Shown piece by piece: positions 28,052 through 35,164 of a stretch of 47,106 bases of DNA. The DNA is taken from NCBI GenBank assembly GCA_021647145.1, contig JAKIVF010000009.1, positions 1-47,106 on the forward strand, read 5' to 3'. Each line of letters begins with the position of its first letter. Within the stretch, counting starts at the first letter, position 1. The stretch is from Methylococcaceae bacterium (GTDB lineage Bacteria; Pseudomonadota; Gammaproteobacteria; Methylococcales; Methylomonadaceae). The translations under genes were made by a program, and so were the position numbers. The notes beneath the pieces were generated by a model. That model ran no database searches and was not told where the DNA came from. It saw only the letters and a program-made list of their open reading frames with translations.

Positions 28052-28297
28052 ATGGAATTATTACACCTAAAAACATTAAGAAAAATAGTGTCTGGGTTTC
28101 TGTTTCTGTTTCTGTTTCTGTTTCTGTTTCTGTTTCTGTTTTTTAGTATTCTAGCTTGCCAGTACGCTGCGAATGAGTTATTCAATTTAGATGATGCTCT
28201 TAAATTTACGATTGAGGGTTATGGCGGGGTCGGGGTGTTAGCCTTTATTGTTGGTACATTTTTCAGTAGCCTAAATATTTGGTCTCTCAGAAATTGA
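28052..28297 (+). CDS. Small membrane ORF containing a TTTCTG hexamer repeat
   Basis: An 81-residue frame. Residues 16-29 are seven Phe-Leu pairs encoded by seven perfect TTTCTG copies (28097-28138), followed by FFSILACQ; with the repeat this forms one membrane helix. A second hydrophobic helix is GVGVLAFIVGTFFSSLNIW. In the +1 frame, sequence continues open from about 28270 to 28390 as SEIESTDKQISDNIKSKL...EVEKEK, which looks like a coiled-coil tail, so a one-base frameshift near 28285 may have truncated a longer protein. No family is recognised. No clear ribosome binding site. Confidence 0.4.
   Translation: MELLHLKTLRKIVSGFLFLFLFLFLFLFLFFSILACQYAANELFNLDDALKFTIEGYGGVGVLAFIVGTFFSSLNIWSLRN
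28097..28138 (+). repeat. Hexanucleotide microsatellite, (TTTCTG)x7
   Basis: Seven perfect tandem copies of TTTCTG followed by a run of six T. Because the unit is six bases, copy-number change would lengthen or shorten the Phe-Leu helix without breaking the frame; slippage in the T run would break it. Confidence 0.9.
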
Positions 28298-28478
28298 GTC
28301 AACTGACAAACAGATTAGCGATAACATCAAATCCAAATTAATTAACCATGAACTAACAATCGAGGTTGAAAAGGAAAAGATTCATCATTAATTATAAAGG
28401 TACTACTGACAGCTATAAGTAACCAGTCTGATTCATAATCTTTTTACTGTGACACAGGGGTAGAAATTCCTGTCTTGA

Positions 28479-28833
28479 GAAATTACATTTGATGTATGGA
28501 GAGGTTTAGTTGAATTAGATTGTATAAAATCAATTGACATACATCGTTTGTCAAAAATATATTAAGTTAATTTCAGGAGAATGTCCAATTGTACGCTTTC
28601 CTGATACAGATCCTTGAAGTAAAGGAAGGTTTGGATGCTGGACGTGTACAGTTTTAAGGCAGGATAAAGCAAGCAAGAATTTGATTGCAAACGGATATAC
28701 TAAACTTCAACCTCTAAATGATTTTAGACAGTGGTTATTGGATATCCGAGACAAAACCAGTTATAGATGTATGGTTAGAAGAAATGGAGTAAAAGGTTTA
28801 GGTCCTTTCCGACTGTATCTTTATGATGGTTAA
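28479..28833 (+). pseudogene. dndC: Decayed dndC (DNA phosphorothioation PAPS-reductase-like protein), C-terminal part
   Basis: Two frames join across a one-base shift. 28479-28562 reads EITFDVWRGLVELD, like the ITxDDVWxGL helix of DndC. 28570-28833 reads SGECPIVRFPDTDP, an in-frame TGA at 28615, then SKGRFGCWTCTV, DKASKNLIANG, LQPLNDFRQWLLDIRDKT and RRNGVKGLGPFRL. GRFGCWTCTV with the following RDK...RRNG...GPF is the Cys motif and C-terminal block of DndC, the ATP-pyrophosphatase/sulfurtransferase of the phosphorothioate DNA modification system. The N-terminal PP-loop half is absent, as are dndB, dndD and dndE. It is clearly non-functional here. A related PAPS-reductase-like protein outside Dnd systems remains possible. 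Confidence 0.6.
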
Positions 28834-28906
28834 ATTAATGACGCAACATTATGAATGTATCAATATTTTTATGTTTTATAGTAATTTACTTATAAGGAAA
28901 AGTTTA

Positions 28907-29143
28907 GTGAGTACAGAAAATTTAGAATGTTTATTAGAGAAAATAGTTTTAATTAATGAGAACATGTTAGGTGTACTTGGCGAAATCAAAAATGATATGT
29001 CAGATATAAAACAAGAGTTAAATTGGGTTGGTGAAAACACTTATGCCAAAGTTGTTTATGATGGTTTAAATGAAATTACAGATAAGCTTAGTTTAGTAGA
29101 ACTAGGAGTATCTAATATTGATTCAAACACCTCAGACTTGTAA
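28907..29143 (+). CDS. Small hypothetical coiled-coil protein
   Basis: The frame is open from 28823, but AAGGAAAA at 28894-28901 places the likely start at GTG 28907, giving 78 residues (VSTENLECLLEKIVLINEN...). It is acidic, with heptad-like Leu/Ile/Met spacing (MLGVLGEIKNDMSDIKQELNWVGEN), so a coiled coil is likely. It follows directly after the dndC relic and precedes an IS256 end, so it may be a leftover of the same lost island. No family is recognised. Confidence 0.4.
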   Translation: MSTENLECLLEKIVLINENMLGVLGEIKNDMSDIKQELNWVGENTYAKVVYDGLNEITDKLSLVELGVSNIDSNTSDL

Positions 29144-29202
29144 TTAAGAATTAAGAGCTTTAATTTAGCTCATAACGAATTAGATACTGTCTTAAAAATC
29201 AA

Positions 29203-30045
29203 GAGACTGTAGAAAATTCTGTGTAACTGCCCTTTTAAATATATTCCATCAACCGGTCGTCAAACTCGATCATAAATCTATTTAAGGCCGTTTTCCAGCC
29301 CCTAATGGGCATTGTCCATTTTTTTGATGCCTGTTGTATCGCTAAATAAATAACCTTTTTAGCGGCGTTATCTGTTGGAAATAATTTACGTTTTTTAATT
29401 GCTTTTCTAATCACACTATTTAAAGATTCAATCGCATTCGTTGTATAAATAGCTTTACGAATATCCTTTGGATAATTAAAAATAGCATTCAGGTTACTCC
29501 AGTAGTTTCGCCAGCTGCGACTGGTTTGAGGAATTTTTCTATCCCATGTTTTTTCAAAGTTCTCCAGCTCTAATAATGCCTCCTCTTCGGTCGCAGCTTG
29601 GTAAATACGCTTTAAATCCGTCGTTACCGCCCTATAGTCTTTCCAAGGCACAAGCTTCAGTGAATTGCGAACCATATGGACAATGCAAAGCTGAATTTGT
29701 GTTTTTGGAAAGACGGTTTGTACGGCTTTTGGAAAACCTTTTAATCCATCAATGCAGGCAATGAGAATAATCCTTTACGCCTCTATTTTGCAATTCAGTG
29801 ATGACGCCTAACCAAAACTTGGCACCTTCATTCTCTGATAACCACATGCCCAGCAATTCCTTTTGACCTTCCATATTGACGCCTAAAGCAAGATACACCG
29901 CTTTATTAATCACTTTTTTTCTTGCCTGGTTTTACCGACAATACAGTCAAGATAAACTAAGGGGTAGATCACATCAAGGGGACGTGATTGCCATTCGATC
30001 ACTTGTTCAATCACTGCATCAGTAACTTTAGAAATAAGGCCGGGT
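29203..30045 (-). pseudogene. Truncated, frameshifted IS256-family transposase
   Basis: The intact C-terminal part (29235-29675) begins MVRNSLKLVPWKDYRAVTTDLK and includes YTTNAIESLNSVIRKA, the IS256 (mutator-type) hallmark. Upstream, the protein continues in other frames: INKAVYLALGVNMEGQKELLGMW and LSENEGAKFWLGVITELQNRGVKD, then, after another shift near 29930, LISKVTDAVIEQVIEWQSRPLDV. At least two frameshifts are present, and the first 130 or so residues and that end of the element are missing beyond about 30045. AAAATTCTGTGTAACTGCC at 29213-29231 resembles an IS256-group end, so the surviving end is near 29203. Confidence 0.8.
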
Positions 30046-30207
30046 ATTGAGAATGGGATTAGTATTTCTAGAGATGAACTTGATAAATATTTTTTATATG
30101 GTTTTATTACTAGCAAACAATATTTTGCCTTAAATAGTTTTAGAAATATATGGAAATCGTATGGTTATTATATGTGGCTGAATAACGAACTAGTGCCATT
30201 GGGATAG
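30043..30207 (+). pseudogene. 3' fragment of an unknown gene cut by the IS256 relic
   Basis: A plus-strand frame is open from the exact edge of the IS256 homology to a TAG at 30205: GIENGISISRDELDKYFLYGF then NIWKSYGYYMWLNNELVPLG. It has no start and looks like the C-terminus of a gene whose 5' part was removed on insertion or deletion. The family is unknown; it may be chance. 30208-30253 is empty. Confidence 0.3.
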
Positions 30208-30253
30208 TCCAAGCTAATAATTTTGACAGCTTCTATGATACAAGGCTAGACAT

Positions 30254-30673
30254 TTAAGCTCCCATACCTGGCGGCAAAACATCAAACTTCAGAACTCCTT
30301 CTGGAAACACTGCCCAATTTGGAGCTGATGCGGTATAAATTAACATTTGTGGGGTGAACTTATTAGGACTGATTATTGTAGAAGCTGCCACTGAATAGAA
30401 ATTCCCTACCGTCACTTCTGCACATAATGCTGTAGCACATTTACTGCAAAACTTGAGACTAATATCTTTTCCAGAATCTCCTATTCGAGTATACGTTGAT
30501 GGTGTTCCTTTTGTAAAATTTAGCTTGTCTAGCGGCACCCATAACCCGAACCATTTATCAGAGCCGGTATGTGTTTGGCATTCTCTGCAATAGCAAAATG
30601 CTGAATTAATGGGCTCACCTTCAAAATCATACTCAATGTTGCCACAACCACACTTTCCTTCATATTTTTTCAT
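30254..30673 (-). CDS. GFA/CENP-V family zinc-binding protein
   Basis: 139 residues with the full Cys set of the Gfa-like fold: C8-x-C10, C27-x-C29-x2-C32, C76-x2-C79 and C84. The family was named for glutathione-dependent formaldehyde-activating enzyme, but most members have no proven function, and formaldehyde handling should not be assumed even in a methylotroph. The start ATG at 30673 has GAGG 11 bases upstream. It lies 35 bases after the TfoX-N gene on the same strand, so they are probably cotranscribed. Confidence 0.85.
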   Translation of the reverse strand: MKKYEGKCGCGNIEYDFEGEPINSAFCYCRECQTHTGSDKWFGLWVPLDKLNFTKGTPSTYTRIGDSGKDISLKFCSKCATALCAEVTVGNFYSVAASTIISPNKFTPQMLIYTASAPNWAVFPEGVLKFDVLPPGMGA

Positions 30674-30708
30674 ATTAATAATAACCTCAATTTTTTGATG
30701 CCATTGTT

Positions 30709-31038
30709 TTAAGTCGAATAGGCAGACTGAATAGCTTCATTTGCCCACTCAATGAGTTTTTCTTGATTTTCAAAAAGATCTTCTGGAACAGTAAAATATT
30801 TTTTGACGTTAACTTTTCCTTTTTTAGTAGAATAAGAAAAAGGTTCCATTCCAAGGGCTTCATATTTTGAACGTGTTTGATCGTTAACGCAAAAATACAA
30901 AGTATTACCCATAATCATAGCGAATTGTTTTGAACCACTTTTAAAAGCAAAACCCCCGAAAAACTTCCCATCATTAAGATTACCTAAGGGTACAAATAAC
31001 TCCCTGACATATTCAATAAATTCTAGACTTGCGCTCAT
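30709..31038 (-). CDS. TfoX N-terminal domain protein
   Basis: 109 residues corresponding to the TfoX N-terminal domain alone: FVPLGNLNDGKFFGGFAFKSGSKQFAMIMGNTLYFCVND, then the Tyr/Phe-rich FSYSTKKGKVNVKKYFTVPEDLFEN. Full TfoX/Sxy (about 200 residues) controls competence; stand-alone N domains are common in accessory DNA and have no assigned role. AAGGA seven bases before the ATG at 31038 supports the start. Confidence 0.85.
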   Translation of the reverse strand: MSASLEFIEYVRELFVPLGNLNDGKFFGGFAFKSGSKQFAMIMGNTLYFCVNDQTRSKYEALGMEPFSYSTKKGKVNVKKYFTVPEDLFENQEKLIEWANEAIQSAYST

Positions 31039-31062
31039 TCTCTATCCTTAATGCCCTAATGC

Positions 31063-31133
31063 CGAGTTGAAATGTCATTTTGCCCTGATAATCAGCCTAG
31101 CGAGAGGATTATCAGAGCAAAAGGGTCAACTCG
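31063..31133. repeat. attC-like imperfect palindrome
   Basis: Nested inverted repeats: an outer CGAGTTGA/TCAACTCG (8 bp) and an inner 16-bp stem with one mismatch (31078-31093 with 31107-31122), with unequal spacers and a 13-base loop. Flanks CCTAATG on the left and AACGTTTAG on the right faintly recall the R'' and R' boxes of integron attC sites. It sits just upstream of the TfoX-N/GFA pair, both common integron cassette passengers. The core boxes are degenerate and no integrase is seen, so it may just be a dispersed repeat. Confidence 0.4.
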
Positions 31134-31145
31134 AACGTTTAGTGT

Positions 31146-31162
31146 ACGCTCAGCATGAGCGT
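31146..31162. repeat. Short perfect hairpin next to the attC-like palindrome
   Basis: ACGCTCA and TGAGCGT form a 7-bp stem around GCA, 13 bases to the right of the larger palindrome. It has no T-run. It may be part of the same mobile or recombination structure. Confidence 0.4.
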
Positions 31163-31179
31163 GAACTAATGAGGTAAAC

Positions 31180-31590
31180 ATCATCTGTAGAAAAACCTAC
31201 TTCATTCAATATTTTAGATGATTATAACTAGTTGCCGATGTTAATTGCAATCTTGACTCTTCTCCAATACAAGGAAATTGAAGAGTTTGCAAAAGCCAAA
31301 AAAGAATAGTTTGTTGAGCTGTTAGATTTACCTAATAGAACTTCCTCTTATGATACCTTTGGTCATGTATTTGCTGCGATTGATGAAAAGTATTTAAAGA
31401 TAAATATTGATAAGGGCACACGGAAAAGCCGCTATCTACATGGTTAGCACATGAGTACAGAAAAACAGTTTGGTTTTGGAGCAAGTTAAGGCGGCTAAGA
31501 AATCGAATAAAACTACCACTATTCCTGTTCTTTTATCGCGTTTAGATATTGGTGGAACGGCAATCTAGGAGCTAGATTAAATTAACAATG
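31180..31590 (+). pseudogene. ISAs1-family transposase relic
   Basis: Pieces in alternating frames match the order of ISAs1 (DDE_Tnp_ISAS1) transposases: SSVEKPTSF, LIAILTLLQYKEIEEFAKAKKE, then after a stop FVELLDLPNRTSSYDTFGHVFAAID, then LVLEQVKAAKKSNKTTTIPVLLSRLDIGG. Several stops, frameshifts and an internal deletion (the usual ISIDGKTLRGS segment is missing) show it is dead. CGTTCAAAATTCTGTGTCAG at 31604-31623 resembles an IS256-group end and may be the scar of yet another element. The rest up to 31776 shows nothing recognised. Confidence 0.6.
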
Positions 31591-31776
31591 CCAAAAATAG
31601 AGGGCGTTCAAAATTCTGTGTCAGTAAAATTAGCGCCTAACGCGCTTCGCTTGTTTGCCAGATAAAATACCTGTTGAACCTGCTCTTTCAGAGCAGAACC
31701 TACAGCCATTTTTTATGGCTTGATGAGAGTCGGTACGATACTCAGATATCAAGTATAGGTAGTGTTTTCCCCATTA

Positions 31777-33753
31777 TTATACTGATAGGCTACTTAACGA
31801 GTCTTTTAGGTTATTTGCTATCGTGGTTAGTTTTTGACTTGTTTCTGATGTTTCATTAGCAGCTTTTATACTTTTTTCTGAGATGTTGTTTAAAGTAAAA
31901 ATACTCTTGTTAATTTCTTCAGCCACTGTACTTTGTTCCTCGGCTGTTGAAGCAAGTAGTGTGTTCATATGATTAATGGTAGTGACAGATTGAGTAATAG
32001 TATGCAGTGTTGTTTCTGATTTTCTTGTTTGTCTTGCACTATCCTCTATAATTTTATGGCAGGATTCTATTGTATCCACGGCTTTTTTTGTATCAAATTG
32101 TAGTTTTTTAATTTTGGATCGCATTTTATTTGTTGATGCCGATGTAGTAGGAGCTAAAGTACTTACATCATTTGCGGCATTAATAAACTCATGCTCTTTT
32201 TTATGTAAATGTGTTACCTCATTAGTAACATTTAGTTCTTTTAGATTTAGTTGTTTATAAAAATCATCTATAAAACTATCAATATCTCTTACATCATCTT
32301 CTAATTGATTAATAACAAAGGCAGCTTGATTAATTTCATTTGCTAATGAGTTAATAGATTTGACGGCTTGAGATATTATTAAGTAACCTTCAATAGCTTG
32401 TGTATCAGTAGTATTTGCTGCACTAGCCGCCTGAGTAGCATTTTTAACAACTTCCTCTACAGTTATGGCTAATTGGCTCATTGCCGTAGCAACTTGTTCT
32501 AACTGTTGTTTTTGAGTTTTAATGTCAGTGGAGTTTGTTTCTACTACTTTAGATAAGGATACTGAATGCTGGATTAATTCGGGTGTATCGGTTTCGATTT
32601 GACGAATAATATTTTGTAAATTGTCCGCAGCTTTGTCTAAATTTTTAGCTATAACCCCCATTTCATCCTTTGAAGATAGTTGAGTTCGAGTCGTTAAATC
32701 ACCACGACTAATGCTGTTAGCGAATTTAGATAATAAGTTAATTGATTTAAAAATATTTCTAGGTATGGTAATGGCTAAAATAATGCCAGTAAAAAAACAA
32801 ATCATTAGTGCATAAAAAAGATATAAATGGGCTTGAGAAAATAAAGCCGTCAATTTCTTGCTCGCATTATCTGTCTTGATCCATTCATTTTGTACTGCTT
32901 GTGCAGTAGAAACTCGAGTGGTAGTAGCTATTGTGTTCATTTTTGTCACTAAAATTTGTAATTTGGTTTCGCTAGAAATCCACTGGTCTAAAGCTTTTTT
33001 GTATTGTGCCGTTGATTTTTGAGCTTGTTTAACTTTTTTAAGTTCTGTTCTACCTTTACTAATTTTTTGTAATTTTTTTAATAAACTCAATAACTCTGGG
33101 ATTTGCTTCTGTATTTTTTTGTAAAAAGCACGATCCTTATAGAGTCTTTCTTGTTTTTCATGTTGAATAATCGAGTAAATCAAACTTTTAATTTGATTTG
33201 CAGCGGTATATTTCTGAATTTTAATTTTTGTATCAGCTTGTAATTCACCTTTTTTAAGTAAATCAGAATATTTAAATTGCAATTTTAATACAAACGAATC
33301 AGCTTCTGCTAAAAGTTTTTTTCCACTATTATTTATATTCTTAATTGCACGTTTGTTATTCGCTATTGCTTTGAGGCCAAGCTCATAAAGGGTATTAAAA
33401 TCTATAATATTCTGTTTGATTTTTGTGGATTGTTTAAGCAAGTCTTGGTCGTTACTTTGGAGGCTAATTTGATCTATTTTTATTAGATCCGAGTCCATCT
33501 TTTCTAGTATTTCTTTTGTATGTCGTTGAGATACGGGTGTTTTATAGAGTAAATAATTTAATTGCTCAATGGTTGCATTATATGCACCTTTATGAAGTTC
33601 AAGAGCAAGTTTTATAGCAGGTATTTCTCTTTCAATATTTTCAGTGGCTTTCCCTTCTAATAAATCAAAATAATACCAAGAGACTAATCCAAATAATAAT
33701 AGTATTCCAGATAAGCTGGAAAAACCTAAATAGAGTTTTTTACGGATTGTCAT
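31777..33753 (-). CDS. Methyl-accepting chemotaxis protein with degenerate signalling tip
   Basis: 658 residues: membrane helix 1 (about 7-29), a long helical periplasmic sensor (30-308, Lys/Gln-rich), membrane helix 2 (309-331), HAMP (332-385) and a coiled-coil cytoplasmic hairpin (386-658). The hairpin tip normally reads like QTNxLALNAAxEAARAGExGRGFAVVAxEVRxLA; here residues 501-534 are QLNLKELNVTNEVTHLHKKE followed by HEFINAANDVSTLA. Only Q, N, LN, one E, F and LA remain. The Arg becomes H515 and the GE pair HK. Flanking heptads are intact (STAEEQSTVAEEINKSI). It therefore looks like a transmembrane receptor whose CheA/CheW contact surface is altered. It lies downstream of def on the same strand with a 252-base gap. 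Confidence 0.85.
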   Translation of the reverse strand: MTIRKKLYLGFSSLSGILLLFGLVSWYYFDLLEGKATENIEREIPAIKLALELHKGAYNATIEQLNYLLYKTPVSQRHTKEILEKMDSDLIKIDQISLQSNDQDLLKQSTKIKQNIIDFNTLYELGLKAIANNKRAIKNINNSGKKLLAEADSFVLKLQFKYSDLLKKGELQADTKIKIQKYTAANQIKSLIYSIIQHEKQERLYKDRAFYKKIQKQIPELLSLLKKLQKISKGRTELKKVKQAQKSTAQYKKALDQWISSETKLQILVTKMNTIATTTRVSTAQAVQNEWIKTDNASKKLTALFSQAHLYLFYALMICFFTGIILAITIPRNIFKSINLLSKFANSISRGDLTTRTQLSSKDEMGVIAKNLDKAADNLQNIIRQIETDTPELIQHSVSLSKVVETNSTDIKTQKQQLEQVATAMSQLAITVEEVVKNATQAASAANTTDTQAIEGYLIISQAVKSINSLANEINQAAFVINQLEDDVRDIDSFIDDFYKQLNLKELNVTNEVTHLHKKEHEFINAANDVSTLAPTTSASTNKMRSKIKKLQFDTKKAVDTIESCHKIIEDSARQTRKSETTLHTITQSVTTINHMNTLLASTAEEQSTVAEEINKSIFTLNNISEKSIKAANETSETSQKLTTIANNLKDSLSSLSV

Positions 33754-34005
33754 GGTCTATTTTGTCCTGATATCGAAAGAAAATATTATTTCATTTTGTT
33801 CTAAAATTAAATTATAGGTTAGGGATGAGGGAATACAACAAAGCGATCTGCTTAAACAATATTTTTGAGGGGATAGAGTTAAAATATGTGATGTAGCTTC
33901 ACTAAACAGGGGTTAATATAAATATGAAGAGTGTCTAAAATGGAGAAAAGTTAGAGTTTAATTAGGTAGTCGGATTGAATTAAATCATCCGGTTGCGATA
34001 ATAGA

Positions 34006-34572
34006 TCAAGATAAACCATTATAATTTCTCATCAATTTTTGAAACTCAGATTCAGCAATAATATCATTATTATTTTCCACTCGATCAAGATAAACCAATC
34101 CGTTTAAATGATCATATTCATGTTGAAAAATACGGGCTACAAAATTTTCTGCTATCAGTTCTTGTATGTTGCCCTGTTCATCAGCATAATCTATTTGTAT
34201 GTTTTCATAGCGTGGGACTAGTGCTCTAATTCCTGGAATACTTAAACAACCTTCCCAGTCTTTCTTTTTACTTTGCGATAATACTTTGAAACTTGGGTTT
34301 ATCATCACAACAGGATCCATTTTAGGTGCCAGAGGGTAACGTTCTGATGGTCGAGAGGCTACAATAACAATGCGGAGTGATTCAAATAATTGGGGTGCAG
34401 CCACACCGACACCTTTAGACGTAGATAACATTGTCTTCATAGTCTTTATAATCTGTTTGATGTGACTTGTATTCACATCACTGACTCGTAGTGCCTGTTG
34501 TCTTAATATACAATCACCTAACTGTGCAAACCCCTCGGGTCTTCTTATTTTTTCTTTTATATTTTTATTCAT
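34006..34572 (-). CDS. def: Peptide deformylase
   Basis: Removes the formyl group from nascent protein N-termini in the cytosol. All three metal-site motifs are present: GVGVAAPQ (54-61; usually GxGLAAPQ), EGCLS (107-111, Cys109 ligand) and HEYDH (151-155). 188 residues. It is not next to fmt, unlike the housekeeping def of many proteobacteria, and V57 replaces the usual Leu in motif I, so it may be a second deformylase. The start ATG lies before the Lys-rich MNKNIKEKIRRPEGFAQLGD segment. Confidence 0.9.
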   Translation of the reverse strand: MNKNIKEKIRRPEGFAQLGDCILRQQALRVSDVNTSHIKQIIKTMKTMLSTSKGVGVAAPQLFESLRIVIVASRPSERYPLAPKMDPVVMINPSFKVLSQSKKKDWEGCLSIPGIRALVPRYENIQIDYADEQGNIQELIAENFVARIFQHEYDHLNGLVYLDRVENNNDIIAESEFQKLMRNYNGLS

Positions 34573-34739
34573 AAATCACTCTTTTTGGAAGTACATAAAA
34601 AACATTGTTTTGGGCAGATATTTAGATATTTTATCTAAATTATTGACTACATTTTATCAGTTAAATATTAGAGCTTAGAAAGGTAACAAATTTATATTTT
34701 AATTGTTGATGATGAAGAATAAAACTTTGAAATAACTTC

Positions 34740-34948
34740 ATCCGCTGAAAATCATGGAAACGGAGCGATAGCGGAGTGATGATTTTTAGTCCGCAGTAGG
34801 CCACAGGGAAATTTGCCGATTCGACGTGTGCGATAGCACGCGAGAGAAGCTAAAATTTTATCCCGATAAGCCGTCAAGTCAGTGAGGTAAGCTTTAACGG
34901 AGCGGCTTTTGTGCGGAGTTGAAGCTGGACGCAGGACGTACTGGGGCA
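34740..34948. repeat. GC-rich structured intergenic segment (left part)
   Basis: A sharp rise in GC marks this non-coding block. It contains AAAATCAT/ATGATTTT (8 bp, about 34747-34788) and a strong hairpin CGTGTGC-GATA-GCACGCG near 34823-34841, plus repeated GGAGCG/GCGGAG motifs. A 65-codon minus frame (34752-34949) crosses it, but its make-up (Arg/Cys/Pro/Ser mix) looks like translated repeat. It is probably a dispersed repeat or structured RNA leader; it is about 220 bases before the sucrose operon. Confidence 0.4.
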
Positions 34949-35041
34949 CTCTATTAATTCGCCCGAGCAGAATGGGTTTTTGGACATGGATGTCCTAAAA
35001 AGATATGTAGCGAGGATGGCGCGCTAGCATAATTAATAGAG
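34949..35041. repeat. Nested palindromic element with 11-bp terminal inverted repeats
   Basis: CTCTATTAATT (34949-34959) and AATTAATAGAG (35031-35041) are perfect inverted repeats. At the centre, TTTTTGGACAT-GG-ATGTCC-T-AAAAA (34977-35001) forms a second stem. At 93 bases it resembles a small REP/MITE unit. It lies 123 bases before the sps start, in the probable leader region. Between 35042 and 35164 there is only AT-rich DNA without a convincing promoter. Confidence 0.55.
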
Positions 35042-35164
35042 CCAGCCTTTTATCTCTTTACTTGAAAAATATATTTAAGAACGATTAATGATAGAATAAA
35101 AAGAATATAAGTGGTCAAGTATAGCTTGATATTTAGCTAAAAAAGAATGATTACAGAGGTAAAT

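Noticed and set aside
28097..28138. CRISPR-like array
   Set aside because: Tandem hexamers without spacers; a simple microsatellite.
30254..30673. Formaldehyde-activating enzyme of methylotrophy
   Set aside because: The GFA fold is clear, but most family members lack this activity and the gene sits in accessory DNA away from C1 genes.
31674..31859. 61-codon plus-strand ORF
   Set aside because: Its second half is antisense to the 3' end of the chemoreceptor gene and its first half follows IS relics; no protein signal beyond hydrophobic residues.
34752..34949. 65-codon minus-strand ORF as a real gene
   Set aside because: It lies in hairpin-rich repeat DNA, has odd Arg/Cys/Pro composition and no ribosome binding site; it looks like a translated dispersed repeat.
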